Both the position numbers and the translations under genes were made by a program. A stretch of 64,000 nucleotides of DNA from JAQUGA01 sp964521105. Its GTDB lineage: Bacteria; Bacteroidota; Bacteroidia; Bacteroidales; WCHB1-69. Below the pieces are notes generated by a model, which was given only the letters and a program-made list of their open reading frames with translations, had not been told where the DNA came from and searched no databases. Of the stretch, positions 46,319-53,842 are shown piece by piece. The first letter of the stretch is position 1; every line of letters begins with the position of its first letter. The stretch is taken from contig CAZFPO010000002.1 of the NCBI GenBank assembly GCA_964521105.1, forward strand, positions 22,422 to 86,421. The letters are read 5' to 3'.

Positions 46319-47797
46319 ATGAAAAATAAATTAATCATTTCGCTAATCAGTTTATTCATTTGCACTTCTGTAAATTGTCAAACTACATTTTTTAAATGTT
46401 ATCCTTCGGATAGTACAAAAAACATATCAACTCCATTTGAAGTTGATAATGGTTATATTTTTTCGGGTTATGTTTCCGATCAATATAATAATTTGTCGAA
46501 TCCTTATCTATTAAAAATTGACTTAAACGGCAATGTTTGGGGCGAAAAAAGTGAATACTTAAACATAAGGTTTTCAACATATGAAAACATCCTGTCTCAA
46601 TCAAGCAACTCCGATTCAGTTACCATTATTAAGTACTGTTCATATTTGGTTAATGATACCGCTCAAAGTTATTTATCCTTTGATAAATTTCATACGAACA
46701 ATTTGAATTTGATTTCGGAAAAAAGAAGTCAAACACAAGTAGGGAAAAGATTATCCATTTCTTCGGTTATTAAAAATGAAAATTCAATATTTGCTCAAAT
46801 TGGGTTTAGCGTTCAACCACACACTCAAATGCAAAGTGGCAATGGCATCATCAAGTATACCAATAACTTTGATAGTATTACCTCATTTCAAAACTTATCA
46901 AATAACTCCTCCATTGGCTTTTTTATAAATACTATTGAAAATAAAATTTATTCATTCTCGTTAGGATCAAGTTTAAATGTTTTAGTTGACGTACTTGATA
47001 CCAATCTGAATTTAATAAGTCAACATGATTTAAACAATAATTTCGTAACTCAATCTACTGCAAAGCAATTTAGTAATTCATCCTATATTTTAACTGGAAC
47101 TGGATTTTTCACTGGGGTTCCAACGGATAATGCAACTATTAAAGTTTGCAAATATAACATGAACCATGTTTTATTAGATAGTGCAGTAATCATTAACCAT
47201 CCCGACACCAACCTATATGCTGGCGCAGGAGGGAATAATACGGAAATAATTAACGATACCATTTTTGTGGTGAGTTGTTATAATTTTGCACCCATAACCT
47301 CAACCGGTCAAAACTCTCCAACTTGGATTCAAGTTACACGTATTGATTCCAATATGCAAATAATCGATAATCATTTTTATGGTGGTGATGCCTACTATTT
47401 TCCATTTAATATCAAAAAAACTTCGGATGGAGGAGCAATAATTGTAGGGAATAGATTTGATGTTAATAATCCTGATAATCATGTTTTTAATGCATTTGTA
47501 TTGAAAATAAACTCTTCGGGAGAAGCAACGGGTATATTTGATGAAAATATTGACATTTCAAAGCAGGCATTTGTTTATCCAAATCCAGGTTTTGATTTTT
47601 TGAACTTAATAACTGGAGAACAACTTAAAACTAGCATCTTTAAAATGTATGATATTAATGGGAAGTTGATATTATCTAAAGACGTAAATTCATCTGAAAT
47701 GAAAATCAATACTTCAGGATTAAAAAGAGGTACCTATATTTGGAATGTTACAAAAAATAGTATCGTTACTGAGAGCGGAAAGTGGATAAAACAATAG
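46319..47797 (+). CDS. Secreted protein with T9SS type A sorting domain
   Basis: 492 residues from the ATG at 46319, where a good signal peptide begins (MKNKLIISLISLFICTSVNCQ); an in-frame start at 46214 overlaps the preceding gene and would hide that signal. The body has blades typical of a beta-propeller-like PKD-free T9SS cargo: GYIFSGYVSDQYNNLS, NSSYILTGTGFFTGV and SDGGAIIVGNRFDVNN recur with a similar hydrophobic pattern. The last ~75 residues (FVYPNPGFDFLNLI, FKMYDINGKLILSKDV, NTSGLKRGTYIWNV) are a type A sorting domain. It is exported by the T9SS. No enzymatic motif is seen. Confidence 0.85.
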   Translation: MKNKLIISLISLFICTSVNCQTTFFKCYPSDSTKNISTPFEVDNGYIFSGYVSDQYNNLSNPYLLKIDLNGNVWGEKSEYLNIRFSTYENILSQSSNSDSVTIIKYCSYLVNDTAQSYLSFDKFHTNNLNLISEKRSQTQVGKRLSISSVIKNENSIFAQIGFSVQPHTQMQSGNGIIKYTNNFDSITSFQNLSNNSSIGFFINTIENKIYSFSLGSSLNVLVDVLDTNLNLISQHDLNNNFVTQSTAKQFSNSSYILTGTGFFTGVPTDNATIKVCKYNMNHVLLDSAVIINHPDTNLYAGAGGNNTEIINDTIFVVSCYNFAPITSTGQNSPTWIQVTRIDSNMQIIDNHFYGGDAYYFPFNIKKTSDGGAIIVGNRFDVNNPDNHVFNAFVLKINSSGEATGIFDENIDISKQAFVYPNPGFDFLNLITGEQLKTSIFKMYDINGKLILSKDVNSSEMKINTSGLKRGTYIWNVTKNSIVTESGKWIKQ

Positions 47798-47819
47798 AAT
47801 ATTTGAATTTATAAAAACA

Positions 47820-47847
47820 AAAAGCCTCCCATTTCTGAGAGGCTTTT
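47820..47847 (+). terminator. Intrinsic terminator of the T9SS cargo gene
   Basis: Nine-bp arms 47820-47828 and 47839-47847 with a 10-base loop and a following T-run (TTTTATTTTTTG), 22 bases after the stop. Confidence 0.8.
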
Positions 47848-47875
47848 ATTTTTTGTTTTAAAACTCATGGTTTGA

Positions 47876-47983
47876 GAAGAAAACGTCAAATTCGAGGCTT
47901 TTGAAGCAATGAATTTAGGGAGTTTATTAACGTAAATGACCTAAATTCATTGCAAGAATAACGATGAAGTTGGCTTTTTCTTG
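47876..47983. repeat. 44-base imperfect inverted repeat between convergent genes
   Basis: Positions 47876-47919 pair with 47940-47983: 32 of 44 positions match, including the innermost 14 perfectly (GCAATGAATTTAGG). The loop is 20 bases. It fills the space between the terminator and the stop of the M2-like peptidase. Confidence 0.6.
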
Positions 47984-47994
47984 CAAACCAAACT

Positions 47995-49686
47995 TTATTT
48001 TACAAATTGTTTTGCATAGTACTTAGCCTTAAGTTTTTCGCCCGTAGCTTTTTCAATCATATCATTCCATTGTAATTTACCACCTAAAGAAAACACTTTG
48101 TCGCGGAAATAAGAACCAATTTCAGGTTTATTGCTTAAACTCATCATGTTTACGTTTTCGGTTTTCAAAATATTTTTTGCAACATAAAATGAGAATTGAG
48201 AAGCCAAAAGTTCACCTAAATGGTAGTTGTGGTAATAGCAAGGTGAAGTAGCAATGTGAATTTTAGAAGCCCAATCGGGTTCGTTACGACCTTCGGGTTT
48301 TTTCAAAAGTTGGTATTTTTCAACCAAGCTCCACCACAAAGCGTTTAAGTCTTGATCAGGATTTTCGTACATACTTTTTTCAAAGCGATACATCACTTGC
48401 GACCAGCGACTGAAAACAATTTGTTGTAAACGCAATTGGTTAAAGCTTATTTCGGCAATTTTATTTGCTTCTTCGTCGCTAATGCCAATGTTTTCTTTCA
48501 TCCATTGAGCATTGGTTGATAAACGTCCAAAAAACATGGCAATGGCTTCGGTTGTAAATGTATGAGCAGGAGTACGAAGTGAGAATGGCAAATTTTTATC
48601 AATAAATTTGTCATAAACAGCATGTCCAAGTTCGTGTAACATTGTTCCAGCCCATTGTTCGTTAGGTCTAATATTGCATAAAATACGAACATCTCCTTCG
48701 CGGTCGATATGTGTACAATAAGCATGTTGGTTTTTACCAGGTTTTTCAAATAAATCGCTGCGATCTAAAATATCATCAACAGGTAATCCAATTCCAGCAA
48801 AGAAATCTTTAGTAACTTTTACGATATCCACTTTGCTGTAGTATTTATCTAAATCAACGGTGTAAATTTTTGGTGCTTCTTGGAAAAAACGATTTTGATA
48901 ATGCCAAGGTTTTAAATCAGCAATTGGAACATTATAACGTTTCGAGAAAAATGAGTCCATCTCTAATTTTAATTGTGCAAAAGTGTTTTTTGTAAGTTCA
49001 TCTAATTCATCAAAAAGCTTTTCAATTTCGGCAGGATCCTGATCCGAAAGTTTTAAACTCATTTCGTGGTAATTTTTAAAACCTAGTTTTTTAGCAATTT
49101 CATTGCGTTTTTTCACTAAAGCAATGATGTCGGCACTAACCAATTTACCTATTTCTTTATGACCTTTCCAAACAGTTTCTAAATCGGCAGAATTGGTTGA
49201 AGTTTTTAAAATGTTTTCCACATCATTATCGGTAATATCTTTGCCTTTATATTTTACTCTAAACGAAGAATATTTTTGCTCAATGTTGGTTTGCATTTTA
49301 TTAATTTCTTCCAATAATTTCGGATCGGCTTGGCAACTTTGATACTCGTTAAATAAAACATTTAACTGACGAAGTAGAAGTTCATCCTTAATTTTATTCG
49401 ATTCTTTAATCTCTTTCAATGTTGCAAATGACTCGGGATTGGAATAAATAGCTGTAATTTTATTCTGAAGTTCCAACATTTTGTCAAAATCTTCTTTTTT
49501 GCCTGATATTGAAGACGTGTAATAAGCAGCGTTAGCCTCTTTATACAATGGTTTAATTAAAGAGTCGTGTTTTTCGATAAAGCTGATAAGTTTTTCTTTC
49601 ATCTTTTCTTCAGATTTGTTTTGATTGCATGAACTTAATGTTGCAACAACAATTAAACTTGCAAAAATAATTTTTATTTTTTCCAT
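47995..49686 (-). CDS. M2-like metallopeptidase lipoprotein
   Basis: 563 residues. The signal has a lipobox (LIVVATLSSC), so it is a lipoprotein. The zinc site HELGHAVYD (HExxH) lies near residue 355, followed by the distal glutamate in TFTTEAIAMFFG. Other text matches the M2 angiotensin-converting-enzyme family: LETVWKGHKEIGKLV, LWWSLVEKYQLL, and DWASKIHIATSPCYYHNYHLG. M2 enzymes are peptidyl-dipeptidases that cut two residues from C-termini. The family differs from M3 although both share the fold, and an M3 label is possible. It has its own promoter and faces the T9SS cargo gene. Confidence 0.88.
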   Translation of the reverse strand: MEKIKIIFASLIVVATLSSCNQNKSEEKMKEKLISFIEKHDSLIKPLYKEANAAYYTSSISGKKEDFDKMLELQNKITAIYSNPESFATLKEIKESNKIKDELLLRQLNVLFNEYQSCQADPKLLEEINKMQTNIEQKYSSFRVKYKGKDITDNDVENILKTSTNSADLETVWKGHKEIGKLVSADIIALVKKRNEIAKKLGFKNYHEMSLKLSDQDPAEIEKLFDELDELTKNTFAQLKLEMDSFFSKRYNVPIADLKPWHYQNRFFQEAPKIYTVDLDKYYSKVDIVKVTKDFFAGIGLPVDDILDRSDLFEKPGKNQHAYCTHIDREGDVRILCNIRPNEQWAGTMLHELGHAVYDKFIDKNLPFSLRTPAHTFTTEAIAMFFGRLSTNAQWMKENIGISDEEANKIAEISFNQLRLQQIVFSRWSQVMYRFEKSMYENPDQDLNALWWSLVEKYQLLKKPEGRNEPDWASKIHIATSPCYYHNYHLGELLASQFSFYVAKNILKTENVNMMSLSNKPEIGSYFRDKVFSLGGKLQWNDMIEKATGEKLKAKYYAKQFVK

Positions 49687-49732
49687 TTTGTTTTTGATTT
49701 GATTTTTTAAACTTGATATTGAATTAATTAAA

Positions 49733-49740
49733 CAAAAGTA
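49733..49740 (-). promoter_or_regulatory. Candidate -7 promoter element for the M2-like peptidase
   Basis: Minus-strand TACTTTTG, an exact TAnnTTTG match about 47 bases before the ATG at 49686. No -33 box. Confidence 0.4.
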
Positions 49741-49804
49741 GAAAATAATTTGATATATCTAAAAAAAATAGACTATTGATGTGTATTGTTCGACAAAAAG
49801 AGTT

Positions 49805-49812
49805 TAAATTTG
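49805..49812 (+). promoter_or_regulatory. Candidate promoter of the SPFH gene
   Basis: TAAATTTG is an exact TAnnTTTG match, with TTG 16 bases upstream (49786-49788), slightly closer than usual. The ATG at 49844 follows 31 bases later. Confidence 0.45.
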
Positions 49813-49843
49813 TATCAATTCATTCACATTAATATAAAAAATC

Positions 49844-50752
49844 ATGGAAAAAGAAAAAACATTATCACGAAACGGATTTTTTCATTTGTTTGTAGCCATT
49901 TTATTTCTTTTGGCTCCATTGAGTAATCTGTTTTTAGAATCAATAGGTTTAATAATAGTTTCAATTATACTTTCTATAATTGGATTAATCTGGTTTTTTG
50001 GATTATTTATTGTTCAACCCAACCAAACAAGAGTATTGATATTTTTTGGAAAGTATGCTGGCACCGTTCGTGGAAATGGTTTTTTTTGGTTAAACCCTTT
50101 TTATACAAAGAAAAAAGTGTCATTACGTGTGCGTAATTTAGAAACAGAAGTGATTAAAGTCAACGATGAACAAGGTAATCCGATATTAATCAGTGCGGTT
50201 ATTGTTTGGAAAGTGGTAGACACTTACAAAGCAGTATTCGATATTGAAACAGCCGAAGAGGTAAATGCTAAAACTGGAATTAAGGAGTTGAAACCAGAAG
50301 TTTCATATCAAAATTTTGTAAAAATACAGGCAGAATCAGCACTTCGTAAAATTGCTCATTCATATCCGTATGATATTATGGATGACGAAAAAGAAAATGT
50401 AATGTGCTTGCGTTCGGGAGTTGATGAAATTAATCAGGAATTAGCCATAGAAGTAAAAAACCGCTTGGCTATTGTTGGAATAGAAGTTATTGAAGCTCGA
50501 ATTTCCAATTTATCGTATGCTCCCGAAATTGCTGCGATTATGTTACAACGTCAGCAAGCACAAGCGATTATTTCGGCACGGAAAAAAATTGTGGAAGGCG
50601 CTGTTACGATGGTCGAGATGGCTGTTGATCAACTAGCCACAAAAAAAGTGGTTGAACTCAACAGCGAGCAAAAAGCCAACATGGTGAGCAACTTAATGGT
50701 GGTTTTGTGCTCCGACCATTCGGTGAGCCCGGTGCTTAATACTGGGTCATAG
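49844..50752 (+). CDS. SPFH/stomatin-like membrane protein
   Basis: 302 residues. Two hydrophobic segments at the N-terminus (HLFVAILFLLAPLSNLFL and IGLIIVSIILSIIGLIWFFG) precede the SPFH domain: VQPNQTRVLIFFGKYAGTVRG, FFWLNPFYTKKKVSLRVRNLE, VIWKVVDTYKAVFDI and the C-terminal helices with APEIAAIMLQRQQAQAIISARKKIVEGAV. Stomatin-like proteins form large membrane rings and support proteases or other partners; a specific partner is not visible here. The ending NTGS is a few residues shorter than in most relatives. The repeat cluster starts about 110 bases after the stop. Confidence 0.9.
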   Translation: MEKEKTLSRNGFFHLFVAILFLLAPLSNLFLESIGLIIVSIILSIIGLIWFFGLFIVQPNQTRVLIFFGKYAGTVRGNGFFWLNPFYTKKKVSLRVRNLETEVIKVNDEQGNPILISAVIVWKVVDTYKAVFDIETAEEVNAKTGIKELKPEVSYQNFVKIQAESALRKIAHSYPYDIMDDEKENVMCLRSGVDEINQELAIEVKNRLAIVGIEVIEARISNLSYAPEIAAIMLQRQQAQAIISARKKIVEGAVTMVEMAVDQLATKKVVELNSEQKANMVSNLMVVLCSDHSVSPVLNTGS

Positions 50753-50857
50753 ATGCAAAATAAATCATTTGAGTGAAATAATACAGCGTCTCGACTCCGC
50801 TCGACTACCAGATTACGCTTTACGACCGAAAATACTGGACATCGAGCGTAAAAAAAA

Positions 50858-51297
50858 GAGGTGCAGAGCACCGAACTATCGAATAAAACAAAAACTGAGG
50901 TTTATAAAACAATACTATCGCCAATAGAGCGGTGCGATGCACCTTGATATCATGGTTCGCTTCTTTCATTACAGAGAGGACGGTGCGATGCACCTTAATG
51001 GAAACGTTTCAACTTTTGTTCTAAATCAAGGAAATGTTCCTCCTACATTATAAAAAAACTATTTGCAGAATCACCAGGTGCGTAGCACCGTTCTATCTGT
51101 AAAAACCAGAATGAGGAAAAAAACGGAGGTGCAGAGCACCGAACTATCGAATAAAACAAAAACTGAGGTTTATAAAACAATACTATCGCCAATAGAGCGG
51201 TGCGATGCACCTTGATATCATGGTTCGCTTCTTTCATTACAGAGAGGACGGTGCGATGCACCTTAATGGAAACGTTTCAACTTTTGTTCTAAATCAA
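50858..51297 (+). repeat. 172-bp perfect direct duplication
   Basis: 50858-51029 is identical to 51126-51297 (offset 268, gap 96 bases). Each copy has three dyads: one on the plus and two on the minus orientation. Perfect identity indicates recent duplication. Confidence 0.92.
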
Positions 51298-51416
51298 AAA
51301 ACCATCATCAACTTCTCAAAAAAATTCTGAAGATGTAAAATTAGCAAAATCAGGTGCGTAGCACCGTGCTATCTGTAAAATTAATGTCAGAATGATAAAA
51401 GTAGGTGCGGAGCACC
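50860..51416. repeat. Nine copies of a GGTGC-N3-GCACC dyad in both orientations
   Basis: Copies lie at 50860-50872, 50931-50943, 50982-50994, 51077-51089, 51128-51140, 51199-51211, 51250-51262, 51353-51365 and 51404-51416. In one orientation the conserved continuation is CACCGTTCTATCTGTAAAA or a close variant; copies 2, 3, 6 and 7 read this on the minus strand (CACCGTCCTCTCTGTAATG). The middle three bases vary (AGA, GAT, GTA, GGA). Each dyad can form a 5-bp stem with a 3-base loop. This layout of short hairpins with a conserved side and alternating orientation resembles REP/REPIN elements. Confidence 0.85.
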
Positions 51417-51432
51417 GTTCTATCGTATAACC

Positions 51433-52053
51433 CTAATTCCCAGCCGATAAAATCCAAAAACAACGATAAAGTGATGAATTAAACGTAACTTTGGTAATCC
51501 CTTTTTGAGGATGAATGTAATACTTATAAACACCATCACTTCGAAAATATCTATAGGTAATTTCAAAACAGTTGAAGGTTCCCGCATTGGTAACCACAAA
51601 AACACCGGTGTCTGTTAATTGTCTTGTTTCAGTATCTTCACCAAAATAGGAGTGAATTATTCGCTCATCTTTAAAACCTATCGGTGAATTTGTTTTTAAA
51701 ATGTAACAGGGATTTTCAAACTTTTTATCATATTCTATGATTCCTTCCGGTGAAATTTCAACCAATAAAGTATCATAAAAATGCCGAACCACAGGGGCAT
51801 AAAAATGATGATGAATATAGACTATGAATCGGTCTTCGCCCGATTTTTTATAGCTGTAATAAAATCTAGAATATTGCACCGAGTGTGTTGCTCCGGTTAA
51901 TGCATCATTCTGACCACCTAAGGTATATAGTGCATTATCGTAAGCGTATGTATATGGATTTGGTGGTGGCGGAATAACATCTTCTTTTTCGCAGGAATAG
52001 AAAATTAAAAATGATATTAAGACAATAATATTTGGTAATATTTTATTTTTCAT
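51433..52053 (-). CDS. Hypothetical lipoprotein
   Basis: 206 residues with a lipoprotein signal (PNIIVLISFLIFYSCEKED, cysteine at about residue 21) and a proline-rich spacer (VIPPPPNP). The mature part is beta-rich with many aromatics (SRFYYSYKKSGEDRFIVYIHHHFYAPVV, GTFNCFEITYRYF). The C-terminal half (EIT-YRYFRSDGVYKYYIHPQKGITKV) is a recurrent phrase in small Bacteroidota lipoproteins. No function can be assigned. Its start overlaps the end of the preceding wtpA-like gene by 11 bases, so the two are probably in one transcript. The stop is next to the last dyad of the repeat cluster. Confidence 0.75.
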   Translation of the reverse strand: MKNKILPNIIVLISFLIFYSCEKEDVIPPPPNPYTYAYDNALYTLGGQNDALTGATHSVQYSRFYYSYKKSGEDRFIVYIHHHFYAPVVRHFYDTLLVEISPEGIIEYDKKFENPCYILKTNSPIGFKDERIIHSYFGEDTETRQLTDTGVFVVTNAGTFNCFEITYRYFRSDGVYKYYIHPQKGITKVTFNSSLYRCFWILSAGN

Positions 52054-53011
52054 TGACCATTTTTTTAATTTCTTCAGGAATTTTATTGAACTCTAATCCT
52101 ATGGGTTTTATAATAGGTTTTTGACCTTCTTTGTCGAAAATTTTCAAACCTTTTTCGGGATTTAGTAAAAATGTTAAAAAGGCAATTGCTGCATCTCTGT
52201 TTTTCCCATTTTTTGGCATGGTAACACCATATACAATTGATTCACCACGCTGTTCGATGTTTTCATTTGGATTTTTACCTTTTAAATTAGTAAAAACTTG
52301 ATGATATTCATCATCAAAAGCTGGATTCGACAAATTAACATCTTCGGGTAGCTGAATGTATTTTAATTTATGTTGAATGGCTACCGACTTATAAATGAAT
52401 AAATAATCGATATTGTTTGTTTCCAGAAGAGCTAACAGGTCAACTTCTTTAGGACGAATATTTTTTTTAGAAGGGGTTAAAATTTGAAAACTCAAGCCAG
52501 GTAATTTGTAATAATTTTCAGACAAAAGTATGGTATGAATGGTTCGATAACCGCATGGGTCACTGTTTGGGTCGGAACGACCAATTTTCACATCTGGTTT
52601 AGTAAGAATATTTGTCCAGTTATTTGTTGTTATTTTGTTGGCATACAGCGATTTGTTGTTATATGCGATGACCATTTCGTTGGATGCAAACTGGATAAGC
52701 CAATCGGCTAAATCAGGATAAAGTATTTTTTCAATAACGCGATAATCTGCCGAAATAAAAATATCGCAAGGTTTATTTAAATCACTTATTTTTCGAGCAC
52801 ATTCAACACTTCCACTAATTTCTGACAACACTTTAATGTTAGGATATTCCTTATTAAATTCGGTAATAATTTCTTTTACAGGAACTGTAACACTACCTGC
52901 ATGAAAAATAATTAACTCTCCGCTTATTTCTCCATCTTCTTTTTGTGTCGATTTTGTTGAACATGCTGTGAACAAAGCAAGTAATAAAACAATAATCCAA
53001 CTTTTTTTCAT
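52043..53011 (-). CDS. wtpA: Tungstate/molybdate-binding protein, WtpA-like
   Basis: 322 residues from the ATG at 53011, which begins a lipoprotein signal (MKKSWIIVLLLALFTAC); a longer in-frame reading to 53107 adds no plausible sequence. The mature part is a type II periplasmic binding protein: IIFHAGSVTVPVKEI, then EISGSVECARKISDLNKPCDIFISADY, FASNEMVIAYNNKS, IGRSDPNSDPCGYRT and the terminal NGKNRDAAIAFLTFLLNPEKG. These match WtpA/ModA-type tungstate or molybdate receptors. Permease and ATPase genes (wtpB, wtpC) are not next to it; instead, a small unrelated lipoprotein follows. The oxyanion could be tungstate, molybdate or a related ion. Confidence 0.85.
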   Translation of the reverse strand: MKKSWIIVLLLALFTACSTKSTQKEDGEISGELIIFHAGSVTVPVKEIITEFNKEYPNIKVLSEISGSVECARKISDLNKPCDIFISADYRVIEKILYPDLADWLIQFASNEMVIAYNNKSLYANKITTNNWTNILTKPDVKIGRSDPNSDPCGYRTIHTILLSENYYKLPGLSFQILTPSKKNIRPKEVDLLALLETNNIDYLFIYKSVAIQHKLKYIQLPEDVNLSNPAFDDEYHQVFTNLKGKNPNENIEQRGESIVYGVTMPKNGKNRDAAIAFLTFLLNPEKGLKIFDKEGQKPIIKPIGLEFNKIPEEIKKMVNEK

Positions 53012-53470
53012 CCTGTTTATTTTGAAATGGTAAAAATAGAAAAAAGGAGTGAAGGTTTTGTTTAATTTAATTTTTCTTTTCGATTTTTTTGGTTTTAACC
53101 ATGCCACGAATGCACGAATTAAAAACGAATATTATAGATAATACACTATCAATCATCTGGCAGATTAATGGATTTCGATGTATTGAAACATAGTCGTTAC
53201 AAACGAAGCCAATTCCGACAAGATGCCGAAAAGCGAAAAAATCTTTTTCTAAAATCTCACCAGTAATAGCAACGATATGCTACTTCCGTAGCCATTCTAA
53301 CTTTAAATTTGACGTCCTTTGGCACGATAAACGTTTCAAACTCTTTATACCTTTTCCATTCGGTTTCAATTGGAAGCATAACGTCCATAACGCCACTGAT
53401 TATATTCCAAACTTAGGAACTAACAGGTCTTATAGACCTGTTAGTTCCTAATTAAAAAAAATAATTCATT
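53012..53470. other. Intergenic region with interspersed repeat, small ORF and hairpin
   Basis: 459 bases. A minus-strand copy of an ATTCGTG-TATTCGTGGC-type repeat lies at 53103-53120. A 43-codon minus-strand frame (53257-53388, MDVMLPIETEWKRYKEF...) and a second, overlapping minus frame have a protein-like feel but no family I can name; they could be decayed coding sequence. A perfect 17-bp hairpin is at 53414-53450. Confidence 0.45.
53414..53450. repeat. Perfect 17-bp hairpin
   Basis: Arms 53414-53430 (TAGGAACTAACAGGTCT) and 53434-53450 with a 3-base loop. It lies 21 bases after the stop of the HMA gene on the minus strand, with no T-run on its exit side, so a factor-independent terminator is unlikely though RNA-end protection is possible. 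Confidence 0.75.
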
Positions 53471-53830
53471 TTAATGATTTACTTTGAGTGGATCGCCTGG
53501 TTTTTTGCAACAGTTTGGCAATTTAGAATAAGCAACACTGTCGGCAATTATTTCATCGGCATCGTAACCGGTCATTACAACAACTTGTTTAATTTTTCCA
53601 GGTGTTGTTTTAGTAGTGTTGTATTTTACGGTTACTACTGCTGTTTCAACATCATAATCAACATTTTTAATCCCTTTTTCAAACACTAGAGCCTTTTCAA
53701 TCCGTTCTTTACACATCGAACACTGTCCAGAAGTTTTGATTTTTATTGTTTCCGTTTTACTTTTTTGAGCATATAGAGAACTCGCTCCAATAAGGATTAT
53801 TAGGCTAAATATAATAGTTTTTGTTTTCAT
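53471..53830 (-). CDS. Exported heavy-metal-associated (HMA) domain protein
   Basis: 119 residues with a signal peptide (ends SSLYAQ). The ~70-residue HMA ferredoxin-like fold starts TETIKIKTSGQCSMCKERIEKAL, where CSMC supplies the two metal-binding cysteines, and continues with GIKNVDYDVETAVVTVKYN and VVVMTGYDADE. A CC pair and PGDPLKVNH close the protein. It should bind a soft metal such as copper, zinc or mercury in the periplasm. It is 12 bases after the TonB receptor gene on the same strand, which suggests a delivery or scavenging role together. Confidence 0.88.
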   Translation of the reverse strand: MKTKTIIFSLIILIGASSLYAQKSKTETIKIKTSGQCSMCKERIEKALVFEKGIKNVDYDVETAVVTVKYNTTKTTPGKIKQVVVMTGYDADEIIADSVAYSKLPNCCKKPGDPLKVNH

Positions 53831-53842
53831 GTTTTTTATATT

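Larger units (their letters stand above)
50753..51432. other. Intergenic region filled by palindromic repeats
   Basis: 680 bases between the SPFH gene and a hypothetical lipoprotein. No gene is credible. From 50858 onward it is composed of the 13-base dyads and the 172-base duplication annotated separately. The first 100 bases have no recognisable content. Confidence 0.75.

Noticed and set aside
50629..51261. Small minus-strand frames through the dyad cluster
   Set aside because: They run across inverted repeats and the end of the SPFH gene and have no protein features.
50860..51416. CRISPR array
   Set aside because: Dyads are 13 bases, alternate in orientation and have unequal spacing; CRISPR repeats are longer, unidirectional and evenly spaced. 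No cas gene is present.
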